A stretch of DNA of 64,000 nucleotides from the NCBI RefSeq assembly GCF_001186365.1, contig NZ_LDTZ01000020.1:124001-188000 (forward strand). Direction: 5' to 3'. The DNA comes from Gordonia jacobaea. Its GTDB lineage: Bacteria; Actinomycetota; Actinomycetes; Mycobacteriales; Mycobacteriaceae. Positions 1-12,797 of this stretch are shown here, piece after piece. The stretch's first letter is position 1. Each line of letters starts with the position of its first letter. Position numbers and translations under genes: made by a program. Below the pieces are notes generated by a model that saw only the letters and a program-made list of their open reading frames with translations, made no database searches and was not told the origin of the DNA.

Positions 1-176
1 TCGTCTGGATGGCAGATCGCCTGGACGGCAAGCCCGTTCGACGCGGATGTTCTACGAGCGACCAGGGAACGATGGCACTCAACCCCGACACCTGGCCCGC
101 TTTCGTCAACCTCGTCGGCAACAACCTCGCGGCGCTCGTGGGGCAGCAACTCGGCCGAAACCCGGTGCACCCCTGA
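1..176 (+). CDS. 3' end of an unidentified gene (partial)
   Basis: One plus-strand frame is open from the left edge to a TGA at 174-176 and ends in the residues LVGQQLGRNPVHP. It stops three bases before the 3' end of the convergent lipase gene. The 58 residues visible (several Trp and Asn, no clear motif) are too few to name a family. Another frame is also open through this stretch, so the frame choice is uncertain. Confidence 0.35.
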   Translation, partial: VWMADRLDGKPVRRGCSTSDQGTMALNPDTWPAFVNLVGNNLAALVGQQLGRNPVHP

Positions 177-179
177 CCG

Positions 180-1469
180 TCAGCAGCGCGGCGCCGGCCG
201 ACCGGCGAACCTGTCGTTGAGGTAGGCCAACGCGTCGCCGGTCCACGGCGCGAGCGCCTCGGCGTGGTCGAGTCCCTGGTACACATGGATCGACGTGGAA
301 AGTCCACGCGCACAGTAGCTTCTGCTCAGCCCGACCACATCGGCGGTGAGCATCACCCCGTCACCTCGACCGTCCTTGTCTCCGACGCCGAGCATCATCG
401 GTGTTCGAGGTGTGCCGAGGGAACCCATCACGTTCGCCTTGATCGCTGCGGGGATACCCGGAACGTCGAGGAGCGAAGGATACTGCGGGAGCAGCAACGA
501 CGAATCGGTCAGATTCGGGTACTTGCCGAGGAAGTTGTTGATGCACTCACCACGAATGTCGCCGAGAACCTGAACACCCTTCGGCGACAGGTACTTATCG
601 ATACCGATGCCGTACGTCTCGTCGTAGACGCTCATGAGTGCGGGGATCACCGCCGACCACCGCGTGGTCCCGTTCACATAGGCGAGGTTGTGTGCCGGGT
701 TGACCAGCACGCCGCCGGCCGTCGCACCGACCAGGTTCAACTCAGGTGCATACGACGGTGCGATCTCAGCACCGAATCCTGTGGGGATCGAACCACCCGA
801 GTAGCCGTAGAGGCCGACCGGCGTCGAGGCCGGGGCGCGCAGAAACCGTTGTGCCGCACGGATTCCGTCGAGCGCGGCGTGCGCCGACTCCTTTCCGATG
901 GTCCACCGCATGTTGGGACCCTCGTAGTCGGGAACCACCACCGTGTAGCCTGCCGAGACCATCGACGCGATCATCGTGACATCGACCGCACTCGACGATG
1001 ACTTGCCACCGCGCAGCGTGTACGACGGATCGCACTGGCTGCCGAGCGCGTCGTAGAACTCGTGATACGAGATCATGCGTCGCGGCGTTCCCGGCCTGCT
1101 GCCCGGCGGCGAGATGATCGTGGTGACCGTCGACGACGGCGCCCCGAAGGCATCGTTGGTCCGGTACAGCAGTTGTGTGCCCGTCGCGGGCAGGCTCGTG
1201 CCGTTCGTGCCGAGCGTCACCACACGCGACGAGATCACCGCGCCGGGCCGCAGCCCACCGATCGGCTCGCTCGGGGTGTAGAACGGGTCGTTCGCAGGCG
1301 TAACCGTTGGCGCCGGAGCGGGACTCGCGGCCTGCCCGGTCGACGGGGGTGCCGCCGACGCCGAACCCGCCGAATACCCCGAGTACCCCAGCAGCGACAA
1401 TGACAACAAAAGCGCGACGACGACCGCTCGTACCAACACCGACCGTCGACTCACATCTACTCTGCGCAC
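180..1469 (-). CDS. Secreted lipase, LIP (secretory lipase) family
   Basis: A 429-residue alpha/beta hydrolase of the secretory-lipase (LIP) type common in mycolata, expected to hydrolyse acyl esters outside the cytoplasmic membrane. The N-terminus is a signal peptide: basic start (RRVDVSRRS), a hydrophobic run at about residues 12-32 and a likely cut after AGSASA. The nucleophile elbow is GYSGG in GLYGYSGGSIPTGF. A DKDGRGDG segment and GLDHAEAL near the C-terminus supply the probable Asp and His of the triad. The start is GTG; a second in-frame GTG five codons on (VSRRS) is an alternative. It is the last of three minus-strand genes after the Clp ATPase, but the 56-base gap suggests its own promoter. 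Substrate is not predictable. Confidence 0.85.
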   Translation of the reverse strand: MRRVDVSRRSVLVRAVVVALLLSLSLLGYSGYSAGSASAAPPSTGQAASPAPAPTVTPANDPFYTPSEPIGGLRPGAVISSRVVTLGTNGTSLPATGTQLLYRTNDAFGAPSSTVTTIISPPGSRPGTPRRMISYHEFYDALGSQCDPSYTLRGGKSSSSAVDVTMIASMVSAGYTVVVPDYEGPNMRWTIGKESAHAALDGIRAAQRFLRAPASTPVGLYGYSGGSIPTGFGAEIAPSYAPELNLVGATAGGVLVNPAHNLAYVNGTTRWSAVIPALMSVYDETYGIGIDKYLSPKGVQVLGDIRGECINNFLGKYPNLTDSSLLLPQYPSLLDVPGIPAAIKANVMGSLGTPRTPMMLGVGDKDGRGDGVMLTADVVGLSRSYCARGLSTSIHVYQGLDHAEALAPWTGDALAYLNDRFAGRPAPRC

Positions 1470-1525
1470 CCGCTCAAACTAGAACAGCGCCACCATCCGC
1501 GCAGCACGATCCACCAAGACGCCGA

Positions 1526-2194
1526 TCAGACGACGCCCCCGCGGGTCACTTCGATTGCGCGTTGCTCGATATCGGCGTCGGTCGCAGCGGACAGGTCGAT
1601 CGCAGCTACGCCCAGAATGCGGTCATAGACAGACTTGTCGTGTTCTGCCAACCACTTCGAGAACTGCTCCGCGACGTCGGCCTTGCCCTTCCCGTGCCCG
1701 AGGAGAACGAACGAACGGTCTTTCAGATCGAGCTTGATCGATCCGGACAATTCCTTGAAGAAGGCGTCGAGCTCCTTCTCGTCGTCGCGGCCGGTTGCGC
1801 GTTCGACGGTCCGCAGGTGACGCGCGACGGACTGCTTGTCGCGCACCTGTTCCGCGGCGTCGGTGACCTTCACCTCGTCGAGGTCGTAGGACAGAATCCG
1901 CGCTCCCTTGGCGTCGACGGTGACCACGGCCAGATCTCCCTCACCCTGGTCCTCCGGCTTGGCAGCCAGCAGGTGGCGAGCGAGCTCGATGTCCTCGATC
2001 GACACGCGCCCGTCGTGCGGGCGGTGAAAGACTTCGCGATGCCCGTTGAGCGATACCGACAGACGGTCGCCGTGCTCCTGCTCGACCTCGTCCGCGACGT
2101 CCTCCCACATGTTGATGAACTGCGTCCACTCGATGTCGCGCGGAGCGGGATGTCCGAGGATCGCGTCGCGTGTCTTGCGGTTGTGAGCGTTCAC
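1526..2194 (-). CDS. HicA-like / eRF1-like two-domain protein of unknown function
   Basis: A 222-residue acidic cytosolic protein. Residues 10-75 (GHPAPRDIEW, then a basic/acidic NGHREVFHRPHD stretch) resemble the small HicA-type RNA-binding fold. Residues 85-215 carry a VTVDAKGARIL strand and a GHGKGKADVAEQFSKWL turn, as in the bacterial eRF1-like (baeRF/host-attachment) superfamily. Both assignments come from pattern memory and are tentative. The ATG start lies only 5 bases after the stop of the Clp ATPase gene, so the two are almost certainly co-transcribed and translationally linked. This suggests a role in translation stress or protein quality control, which is inference. Confidence 0.6.
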   Translation of the reverse strand: MNAHNRKTRDAILGHPAPRDIEWTQFINMWEDVADEVEQEHGDRLSVSLNGHREVFHRPHDGRVSIEDIELARHLLAAKPEDQGEGDLAVVTVDAKGARILSYDLDEVKVTDAAEQVRDKQSVARHLRTVERATGRDDEKELDAFFKELSGSIKLDLKDRSFVLLGHGKGKADVAEQFSKWLAEHDKSVYDRILGVAAIDLSAATDADIEQRAIEVTRGGVV

Positions 2195-2199
2195 GTGTG

Positions 2200-4785
<2,586 letters not shown>

Positions 4786-5042
4786 AGCTTCCTCACTTCA
4801 CTCGGGCGCGACTTCACTGAGCACGAATTCAGGAGGGCACGCGCAGTTTTCGTGTAGCCATGCGGATGTCTCGGCAGCAGCGACGTGGCCGGAGCCGACA
4901 CAACGGAACTCCCGGGACGTCGATCGCCCGTCCCGGTCACGCGAAGAGGAACCTCTGTTTCGACGTTAGCCGCTATGTCGAAGCTTTGCCACGAGATCTG
5001 CAATGCACCCGACACCGCCGCATCTCGATCGCGTCTCGGCGC

Positions 5043-6548
5043 TCAGACGTCGGCGAGCGCTCGACGCACCGCCGACTGCCAGCCCGCGGCTTCCCGACGC
5101 CTGCGCTGCGGGTCCATCGACGGCGTCCACGACGCCGCGACGTGGCGGTTCTCCCGCAGCGAATCGAGATCGTCCCAGTACCCGACGGCCAGTCCCGCGG
5201 CGTATGCCGCCCCCAGCGACACCGTCTCGGAGACGAATGGCCTGATGACAGGAACGTCGAGGACGTCGGCGACGTGCTGCATGAGCAGGTTGTTCGCCGT
5301 CATCCCACCGTCGACGGCCAGCCGCTGCAGTTGTATCCCAGCGACGTCGCGCATCGCTTCGACGACGTCGGCCGTCTGCCACGCGGTGGCCTCGAGCACC
5401 GCGCGGGCGAGATGACCCTTCGTCACATACGACGTCAGCCCGGTCACGATCCCTCGCGCTTCCGAATTCCAGTGCGGCGCATACAGTCCGGAGAAGGCGG
5501 GTACCACGTAGCAGCCGCCGTTGTCGTCGACGGTGCGCGCGAGCGTCTCGATCTCCGGCGCGGTATCGATCAGACCGAGTTGGTCTCGGCACCAGTTCAC
5601 CAACGAGCCCGTCATCGCGATCGGACCCTCGAGTGCGTACACCGGAGCCTCGCCCGGCAGGCTGTAGGCGATGGTGGGCACGAGGCCACGCGCCGACGGG
5701 ACAATCGACGTTCCCACGTTCATCAGCACGAAAGCGCCTGTGCCATAGGTACATTTGACGTCACCGGGAGCGAAGCACGTCTGGCCGAACAATGCCGACT
5801 GCTGATCTCCGAGGGCACTGGCAATCGGCACGCCGGGCAGGACGCGGGCACATTTGGCATACACCTCGCTACTGCCGACGACCCGCGGCATCATCGCCTC
5901 GGGGATGTCGAGGAGACGAAGCATTCGTGAACTCCAGTCGCGTCGTCGAAGATCGAGCAACAGGGTGCGACTGGCGTTGGTGACGTCGGTGATGTGGATG
6001 CCGCCCTTGGGGCCACCGGTCAGGTTCCAGATGAGCCAGGTCTCCAGCGTCCCGAACAAGACCTCGCCGTGCTGGGCCGACGCTTCCGCGCCGCCGATGT
6101 TGTCGAGCAGCCAGCGCAGACGTGGCGCGGCAAAGTAGGTCGCCGGGTCGAGTCCTGTCACGTCGCGGATCTCGCTGGCATGTTCGCCGAGTTGGTCGAC
6201 CATCGGCCCGGTACGCGTGTCCTGCCAGGTGATCGCGGGGGCGAGCGGGCGGCCGGTACGGCGATCCCAGATGACCGTCGTCTCGCGTTGGTTGGCAACG
6301 CCGAGCGCCACGACGTCCGACGGGGTCCGGCCGGCGAGGGCCAGCGCCTTGGGTACGACCTTCTGCACGTTGACCCACAGCTCGTGCGCGTTCTGCTCCA
6401 CCCAACCGGGCCGCGGGAACGACTGCTTCTGCTCGAGTTGGGCGATCGAGACCATGCGGCCGTGCCTATCGAAGAGCATGCAGCGCGACGACGTCGTGCC
6501 GACATCGATCGCGGCGACGACCGAGCCGTCGTTGGCCTTCACGCTCAC
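5043..6548 (-). CDS. glpK: Glycerol kinase (first paralogue)
   Basis: A 501-residue FGGY-family kinase that phosphorylates glycerol to sn-glycerol 3-phosphate in the cytosol. The N-terminal phosphate loop AAIDVGTTSSRC is followed by [22 protein letters not shown], the DQQSALFGQ and CTYGTGAF elements and the C-terminal VDGGMTANNLLMQ adenine-pocket motif, all typical of GlpK. The GTG start overlaps the stop of the upstream IclR gene (GTGA), so the pair is translationally coupled and the IclR protein probably regulates it. A second complete glycerol kinase lies 2 kb away on the other strand. Confidence 0.93.
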   Translation of the reverse strand: MSVKANDGSVVAAIDVGTTSSRCMLFDRHGRMVSIAQLEQKQSFPRPGWVEQNAHELWVNVQKVVPKALALAGRTPSDVVALGVANQRETTVIWDRRTGRPLAPAITWQDTRTGPMVDQLGEHASEIRDVTGLDPATYFAAPRLRWLLDNIGGAEASAQHGEVLFGTLETWLIWNLTGGPKGGIHITDVTNASRTLLLDLRRRDWSSRMLRLLDIPEAMMPRVVGSSEVYAKCARVLPGVPIASALGDQQSALFGQTCFAPGDVKCTYGTGAFVLMNVGTSIVPSARGLVPTIAYSLPGEAPVYALEGPIAMTGSLVNWCRDQLGLIDTAPEIETLARTVDDNGGCYVVPAFSGLYAPHWNSEARGIVTGLTSYVTKGHLARAVLEATAWQTADVVEAMRDVAGIQLQRLAVDGGMTANNLLMQHVADVLDVPVIRPFVSETVSLGAAYAAGLAVGYWDDLDSLRENRHVAASWTPSMDPQRRRREAAGWQSAVRRALADV

Positions 6549-7303
6549 CGCGCAGCACCCAACTCCCGGTCGATCGACGTCGCGGCCTGTCGCATCTGAT
6601 CGATCACGACGTTGCGCGGCAGCGTGCCCGACCGGAAGATCGTCGACGGCGGTCCGACGACGACGAGCGCGCCGATCTCACCGGGCCTGCGACCGTGTAC
6701 GGGGACGGCCGTCGCCGCGCTGCCGCGTTCGTATTCGCCGTGTTCGGTGGCCAGTCCGGTTTGACGCACGGTGGCGATTTCGGTTGCGAGCTCGGTGCGG
6801 GAGACGACCGTGTCCGAGGTGAACCTGTCCAGAATCATGTTGCGCAACAACCGATCCCGATTCTGCGAGTACGCAAGAAGTAACTTGCCGCCAGCCGATG
6901 CGTGCAGCGGCACGCGCTCGCCGACGCGCATCCGCTGGGGCGAGTCGTCGGGCCTGAAGACGTGATGCACGACGACAGCGGCGTCGGTGTCGAGCACCTC
7001 GAGCCAGACCTGCATGTCGAGCATCGCCGCCAGGGTGTCGCACCACCCCATCGCCGCCGACCGCAACACGTTGCCGTCGAGATTCGACGGCGAGCCGTTG
7101 TGGTGCACGCCCGTGAGGTAGGAGCCGTCCTCGTCCTGATCGACATAGCCGATATCGAGAAGGGTGCCGAGGATGCCGTGCACCGTCGCCTTCGGTAGGC
7201 CCAACTCGGCCGCGATCTCACGGAGCGACAACGACCGCGGACTGCGCTCGAGCAGGTCGAGCGCGGCAGCGGCGCGCTGGATCGACTGGATTGGTCCCGG
7301 CAC
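6545..7303 (-). CDS. IclR-family transcriptional regulator of glycerol genes
   Basis: A 252-residue IclR regulator. The N-terminal winged helix (IQSIQRAAAALDLL, then LSLREIAAELGLPKATVHG) is followed by an IclR effector domain ending near VVIDQMRQAATSID. The start chosen is the GTG preceded by GGAGGAGG at a 4-base distance; the frame continues eight codons upstream to another GTG without such a site. It is translationally coupled to glpK and divergent from glpF, so glycerol or glycerol 3-phosphate is a reasonable effector guess, not shown by sequence. A perfect 19-base inverted repeat in the divergent gap is the likely operator. Confidence 0.9.
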   Translation of the reverse strand: MPGPIQSIQRAAAALDLLERSPRSLSLREIAAELGLPKATVHGILGTLLDIGYVDQDEDGSYLTGVHHNGSPSNLDGNVLRSAAMGWCDTLAAMLDMQVWLEVLDTDAAVVVHHVFRPDDSPQRMRVGERVPLHASAGGKLLLAYSQNRDRLLRNMILDRFTSDTVVSRTELATEIATVRQTGLATEHGEYERGSAATAVPVHGRRPGEIGALVVVGPPSTIFRSGTLPRNVVIDQMRQAATSIDRELGAAR

Positions 7304-7423
7304 CTTGCCTCCTCCCTGGAGTCCCACTGGTCCTACAACTGGTCCCGTGAGCCTTGTGAACGTGCTCCGTTTGCTCGACTTTACGGCCGCTTACACTCCT
7401 CGCGATCAAGAATGGCCGACCTT

Positions 7424-7442
7424 CGTTCGACATTGTCGAACG
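7424..7442. promoter_or_regulatory. Palindromic operator candidate between iclR and glpF
   Basis: CGTTCGACA, one T, then TGTCGAACG: a perfect 9-base inverted repeat with a one-base spacer. It sits about midway between the divergent iclR-glpK and glpF-glpK transcription units, where an IclR dimer could control both. The binding protein is inferred from position. Confidence 0.55.
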
Positions 7443-7545
7443 ACAATCATTGATCTGGGTCACAGTCTCGGCTTACTTTTTCCTCCATCCGGCTGGTACC
7501 GACAACACCATCAGGACATCGAGCCGGTCACAAAGGAGTGAAACC

Positions 7546-8391
<846 letters not shown>

Positions 8392-8441
8392 ACACACTCA
8401 TCACCTGACACCTGACTTCATCGAGAACGAGAGATACACCC

Positions 8442-9959
8442 ATGCCAGATTTCGTCGGTTCCGTCGACCAGGGAACCACCAGCACCCGATTCATGATCTT
8501 CGACCACGCCGGTAACGAGGTCGCCCGCCACCAACTCGAACACGAGCAGATCCTCCCCCGCGCCGGCTGGGTCGAGCACAACCCGGTCGAGATCTGGGAG
8601 CGGACATCGGCCGTCATCCAGACTGCACTCGGCAAAGCCGGACTGACCTCGAGCGACCTTGCCGCCCTCGGCATCACCAACCAGCGCGAGACCACCGTCG
8701 TCTGGGACCGTCGAACGGGACGCCCGTACTACAACGCGATCGTGTGGCAGGACACCCGCACCGACAAGATCGCCAGCGCACTGGAACGAAACGGACACGG
8801 CGACACCATCCGCCACAAGGCGGGACTTCCGCCCGCCACCTACTTCGCAGGCGGCAAGATCCAGTGGATCCTCGAGAACGTGCCGGGCGTCCGTGAGGCA
8901 GCAGAAAGTGGCGACGCCATCTTCGGCACCACCGACACCTGGCTCACCTGGCATCTCACCGGCGGCTATCGCGGCGGCGAACACGTCACCGACGTGACCA
9001 ACGCGAGCCGCACCATGCTGATGAACCTCGAGACCCTCGACTGGGACGACGAACTGCTGTCCCTGTTCAACATTCCGCGCGCGATGCTTCCCGACATCCT
9101 GCCGTCGTCGAGCCCCAAGGCCTTCGGTGTCACCGAGTCGACCGGACCGCTCGCAGGCGAGGTTCCCATCACCGGCGTGCTCGGCGACCAGCAGGCGGCG
9201 ACCGTCGGCCAGGTCTGCTTCGCCCCCGGTGAGGCCAAGAACACCTACGGCACAGGCAATTTCATGTTGCTCAACACCGGCACCGACATCGTGCGGAGCA
9301 AGTCGGGATTGTTGACCACCGTCGCCTATCAGCTCGGCGAGGAGAAGCCCGTCTACGCACTCGAGGGCTCGATCGCGGTGACCGGCTCCGCCGTCCAGTG
9401 GCTGCGCGATCAGCTCGGAATCATCAGTGGCGCATCACAATCCGAGGCACTTGCCCGCCAGGTCGACGACAACGGCGGCGTCTACTTCGTGCCTGCCTTC
9501 TCCGGCTTGTTCGCTCCGTACTGGCGGTCGGATGCGCGCGGCGCGATCGTTGGACTCTCGCGGTTCAACACCAACGCGCACCTCGCGCGTGCCACCCTGG
9601 AGTCGATCTGCTACCAGACGCGCGACGTCACCGAGGCGATGACCGCCGATTCCGGTGTGACGCTTGATGTTCTGAAGGTCGACGGCGGCGTCACCGCCAA
9701 CGAACTGTGTATGCAGATCCAGGCCGATGTGCTCGGCGTTCCGGTCAGCCGACCGGTCGTGGCCGAGACAACGGCACTCGGCGCGGCGTACGCTGCCGGG
9801 CTGGCCGTCGGGGTCTGGAAGAACACGGACGAACTACGCGAGAACTGGAATGAAGCCCGACGGTGGGAGCCGGAGTGGGACGAGAACCAGCGCGAAGCCG
9901 GTTACAAGCAGTGGCGCAAGGCCGTTGAGCGCACCCTCGACTGGGTCGATGTGGACTGA
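8442..9959 (+). CDS. glpK: Glycerol kinase (second paralogue)
   Basis: A 505-residue FGGY kinase converting glycerol plus ATP to sn-glycerol 3-phosphate. Motifs: [12 protein letters not shown] phosphate loop, [41 protein letters not shown] and [13 protein letters not shown]. It follows the classical glpF-glpK arrangement. Compared with the paralogue at 5.0-6.5 kb, the loop reads DQGTT (as in most GlpK) rather than DVGTT, and the region after the loop differs in several places. The two copies are therefore diverged paralogues and probably not a recent duplication. This copy is the better candidate for the housekeeping enzyme. Confidence 0.95.
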   Translation: MPDFVGSVDQGTTSTRFMIFDHAGNEVARHQLEHEQILPRAGWVEHNPVEIWERTSAVIQTALGKAGLTSSDLAALGITNQRETTVVWDRRTGRPYYNAIVWQDTRTDKIASALERNGHGDTIRHKAGLPPATYFAGGKIQWILENVPGVREAAESGDAIFGTTDTWLTWHLTGGYRGGEHVTDVTNASRTMLMNLETLDWDDELLSLFNIPRAMLPDILPSSSPKAFGVTESTGPLAGEVPITGVLGDQQAATVGQVCFAPGEAKNTYGTGNFMLLNTGTDIVRSKSGLLTTVAYQLGEEKPVYALEGSIAVTGSAVQWLRDQLGIISGASQSEALARQVDDNGGVYFVPAFSGLFAPYWRSDARGAIVGLSRFNTNAHLARATLESICYQTRDVTEAMTADSGVTLDVLKVDGGVTANELCMQIQADVLGVPVSRPVVAETTALGAAYAAGLAVGVWKNTDELRENWNEARRWEPEWDENQREAGYKQWRKAVERTLDWVDVD

Positions 9960-9985
9960 CGATGTCACCGTTGCCCGGCTGCCAT

Positions 9986-11011
9986 TCACCCGCCACGTCG
10001 CACATGGTGCGTCGTGTCGCGGTGGATGAGCAGTCGGGCGAGGTTTTCGTCGAGCACGATGTCCGTGATCAGTCCCGCTGCGAAAGCACCTTCTGTCGCA
10101 GCGGCTTTCGACTCTCCCGACACCACACAGATACGACGGGGGACGGCCCGGATCACGTCCAGGTCCGGGCCGGACGACCGCTTGTTCAACTCGATCCCCG
10201 CGTCGCTGCCGTCGTGTCGGTAGAACACCGTCGCGACGTCGCCGACGACTCGCTCGGAGCGCAGCGACGCAAAGTCGGCGGGCTCGAGGTAGCCGCCGGT
10301 GTAGACGTGGCTGGGGACGTCGGCGTCGGGGGCACCGAGCCCGAAGAGCGCGACGTTCATCGTCTGCTGGACGTCGAGGACTCGCTTGGTACTGCGCTCG
10401 TGCCACAGCGCGACTTTGGTGTTCGGGTCGTCGAAGAACGCGGGCACCGGGAACTGTTCCACGCGAGCCGAATACGCCGTGGCAAATCTGCGGAGGATCT
10501 CGCTGGCGTAGTCGATTCCCGAACTCGTCGGGTTACCCGCACCGTTGAGCTGCACGATCTGCGTGTTCCACAGTTCCTTTGGCACAACATGTCTGCTGAC
10601 GACGCTGATCGTGGCGCCCCAGGCGATACCGAGCGTCGTATTGGCCTCCAACATCCTGCCCAGCGATCGCGCGGCTTCCTGCCCGACGCGCTCGAGTCGG
10701 TCGGCGTCGGACATCTGCGCGGTCGTCGGCACGACCGAGGCGTTCACACCAAAGCGTCGGCCGAACTCGTCGGCAACCTCGCCGGTTCTACCCGCCGGCG
10801 CGTGGATCGTGATGTCGACGAGGCCGGTCGCGCGGGCGAAGCTCAGCAGTCGCGACACCGACGACCGGCTCATCCCCAGCTCGCGACCGATGGCTGCCAT
10901 GTCGAGGTCTTGCATGTAGTACAGATGCGCCGCACGCACTGCGAGCGCACTGCGCTTCGGATCGTCGGCCGCGACTCTTTCCACCCCACACGTTCTACCA
11001 GCAAAACCCAC
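9986..11011 (-). CDS. SorC/DeoR-type sugar-binding regulator, probable glpD regulator
   Basis: A 341-residue SorC-family regulator with an N-terminal helix-turn-helix (DMAAIGRELGMSRSSVSRLL, about residues 36-55) and a C-terminal sugar-phosphate-binding isomerase-like domain (GIAWGATISVVSRHV onward). It is divergent from glpD across a gap containing a perfect 14-base palindrome, so control of glpD, with glycerol 3-phosphate or a triose phosphate as ligand, is a fair inference. The GTG start has no clear ribosome site; a second in-frame GTG at residue 10 (VERVAADDP) could be the real start. Confidence 0.85.
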   Translation of the reverse strand: MGFAGRTCGVERVAADDPKRSALAVRAAHLYYMQDLDMAAIGRELGMSRSSVSRLLSFARATGLVDITIHAPAGRTGEVADEFGRRFGVNASVVPTTAQMSDADRLERVGQEAARSLGRMLEANTTLGIAWGATISVVSRHVVPKELWNTQIVQLNGAGNPTSSGIDYASEILRRFATAYSARVEQFPVPAFFDDPNTKVALWHERSTKRVLDVQQTMNVALFGLGAPDADVPSHVYTGGYLEPADFASLRSERVVGDVATVFYRHDGSDAGIELNKRSSGPDLDVIRAVPRRICVVSGESKAAATEGAFAAGLITDIVLDENLARLLIHRDTTHHVRRGG

Positions 11012-11014
11012 CCG

Positions 11015-11051
11015 TGCACATATGTGCAGAAGTATTGCTCTTATGTGCAGA
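11015..11051. promoter_or_regulatory. Operator pair between sorC-type regulator and glpD
   Basis: TGCACATATGTGCA at 11015-11028 is a perfect 14-base palindrome. Its right half, TATGTGCAGA, recurs at 11042-11051, exactly 21 bases (two helical turns) after 11021-11030. The pair lies 19-55 bases upstream of the glpD start and abuts the regulator start, as expected for an autoregulated divergent operator. Confidence 0.6.
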
Positions 11052-11069
11052 GACCATCAGGATGGAATC

Positions 11070-12797
11070 ATGACCGAAAACACCACCTCGACCGCACCGC
11101 TCCGGCCAAGCGTCGCGACGCTCACCGAGCGCCCGTCGGCACAGGTCCTCATCATCGGTGGCGGCATCAACGGCATCTCCACCTTCCGCGACCTCGCACT
11201 GCAGGGCATCGACGTCGTGCTCGTCGAGCGCGACGACTGGGTCAGTGGCGCGTCGTCGGCGTCGAGCCACATGATCCACGGCGGTATCCGCTATCTGGAG
11301 AACGGCGAGTTCCGGCTCGTCCGTGAGTCGGTGCACGAGCGCAACGGCCTGCTCGAGATCGCACCCCACTACGTGAAGCCCCTCGAGACCACCGTCCCCA
11401 TCTTCTCGACGTTCAGCGGAATCCTGAACGCGCCGAGGCGTTTTCTCACGCACAACACCGGCAAGCCCAACGAGCGCGGCGCGGCGTTGATCAAGGCCGG
11501 ACTGGTCATGTACGACGCCTTCTCCGGCGCCGGTAAGCGCCGGGTGCCACGTCACAAGTTCCGCGCAGGCGACAAGGCTCGCGCCGACATGCCCCGACTT
11601 AACTCCGGCATTCGTTATACCGCAACCTATTTCGACGCCTCAGTGCACGATCCCGAGCGTCTAGCACTCGACGTCCTCAAGGATGGCCTGGCCACCGGCC
11701 CGCACGCCCGTGCGACCAACCACGTCGAAGCCATCGCGATTCGCGACGGCGAGGTGGTGCTCGCCGATCGTGTCAGCGGTGAACAGTTCACCGTGTCTGC
11801 CGAGGTCATCGTGAACGCGAGTGGTCCGTGGACCGACCTCACCAACGACGCGCTCGGCGGCGACACCCGGTACATGGGCGGCACCAAGGGATCTCACATC
11901 GTTCTCGATCACCCCGACCTCGTCGAGGCCACTCGTGGGCGCGAGATCTTCTTCGAGCACTCCGACGGTCGCATCGTGCTGATCTACCCGCTCAAGGACC
12001 GAGTCCTGGTGGGCACCACCGACATCGACGCAGACCCGAGCACGCCGACGCGGTGCACCGACGACGAGATCGACTACTTCTTCGATCTCATCAAGCATGT
12101 GTTCCCGGATATCGCCGTCTCCCGCGATGACATCGTGTACTCGTTCTCCGGCATCCGCCCGCTGCCCCGCCACGACGACACGACGCCGGGCTTCGTCTCG
12201 CGCGACTACAACGTCGAACGTACTGAGCTGCCCGGGGTTTCGGTTCCGGTGCTCAGCTTGGTCGGCGGTAAGTGGACCACGTTCCGCGCCCTCGGCGAGC
12301 AGTTGTCGGATCGCATCATGGAGCTGCTCGGCGCTGCCCGACAGGTCTCGACCGTCGGACTGCCCATCGGCGGCGGCCGCGACTACCCGACCACCGACGC
12401 GCAGCGTCGAGCATGGGTCGCTAGCCGACGCGGCGACGTACCCGCCGACCGCGCCGATGAGCTGCTCACCCGCTACGGCACCCGCGCCAGCGAGGTCATC
12501 GCAGCGATCACCACCGGCCCCGACGCCCCGCTGCCCGCCAGCGGACTCTCGACCGCCGAGCTGCGCTACATGATCGAGACCGAGCAGGCCGTGCACATCA
12601 GCGACATCCTGCTGCGCAGAACCGATCTGGCCTTCGTCGGCGGAGTGACCGCAGCCGTGCTCACCGAGCTCGGCGACGCCATGGCCGAGATCCTCGGCTG
12701 GGACGGCCAGCAGCGCGCCGCCGAGATCGAGGCCGCCGTCGAGAATCTCAACGACGCCCACCGCGTGCAGGTGACGGCCAGCACGGCCAGCGTCTGA
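11070..12797 (+). CDS. glpD: Glycerol-3-phosphate dehydrogenase, FAD-dependent
   Basis: A 575-residue respiratory GlpD that oxidises sn-glycerol 3-phosphate to dihydroxyacetone phosphate and passes electrons to the quinone pool at the inner membrane face. The FAD-binding Rossmann motif LIIGGGINGISTFRD, the SSHMIHGGIRYLE flavin motif, GTTDIDADP and the conserved VGGKWTTFRAL element are all present, followed by the C-terminal GlpD cap domain. The start is the ATG after AGGATGGA; the frame extends 16 codons upstream into the operator, which argues against the longer form. It completes the pathway GlpF-GlpK-GlpD encoded here. Confidence 0.94.
   Translation: MTENTTSTAPLRPSVATLTERPSAQVLIIGGGINGISTFRDLALQGIDVVLVERDDWVSGASSASSHMIHGGIRYLENGEFRLVRESVHERNGLLEIAPHYVKPLETTVPIFSTFSGILNAPRRFLTHNTGKPNERGAALIKAGLVMYDAFSGAGKRRVPRHKFRAGDKARADMPRLNSGIRYTATYFDASVHDPERLALDVLKDGLATGPHARATNHVEAIAIRDGEVVLADRVSGEQFTVSAEVIVNASGPWTDLTNDALGGDTRYMGGTKGSHIVLDHPDLVEATRGREIFFEHSDGRIVLIYPLKDRVLVGTTDIDADPSTPTRCTDDEIDYFFDLIKHVFPDIAVSRDDIVYSFSGIRPLPRHDDTTPGFVSRDYNVERTELPGVSVPVLSLVGGKWTTFRALGEQLSDRIMELLGAARQVSTVGLPIGGGRDYPTTDAQRRAWVASRRGDVPADRADELLTRYGTRASEVIAAITTGPDAPLPASGLSTAELRYMIETEQAVHISDILLRRTDLAFVGGVTAAVLTELGDAMAEILGWDGQQRAAEIEAAVENLNDAHRVQVTASTASV

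Noticed and set aside
4786..5042. HspR/HAIR or CtsR operator upstream of the Clp gene
   Set aside because: No CTTGAGT-N7-ACTCAAG element or CtsR heptad repeat was seen in the 257-base gap.
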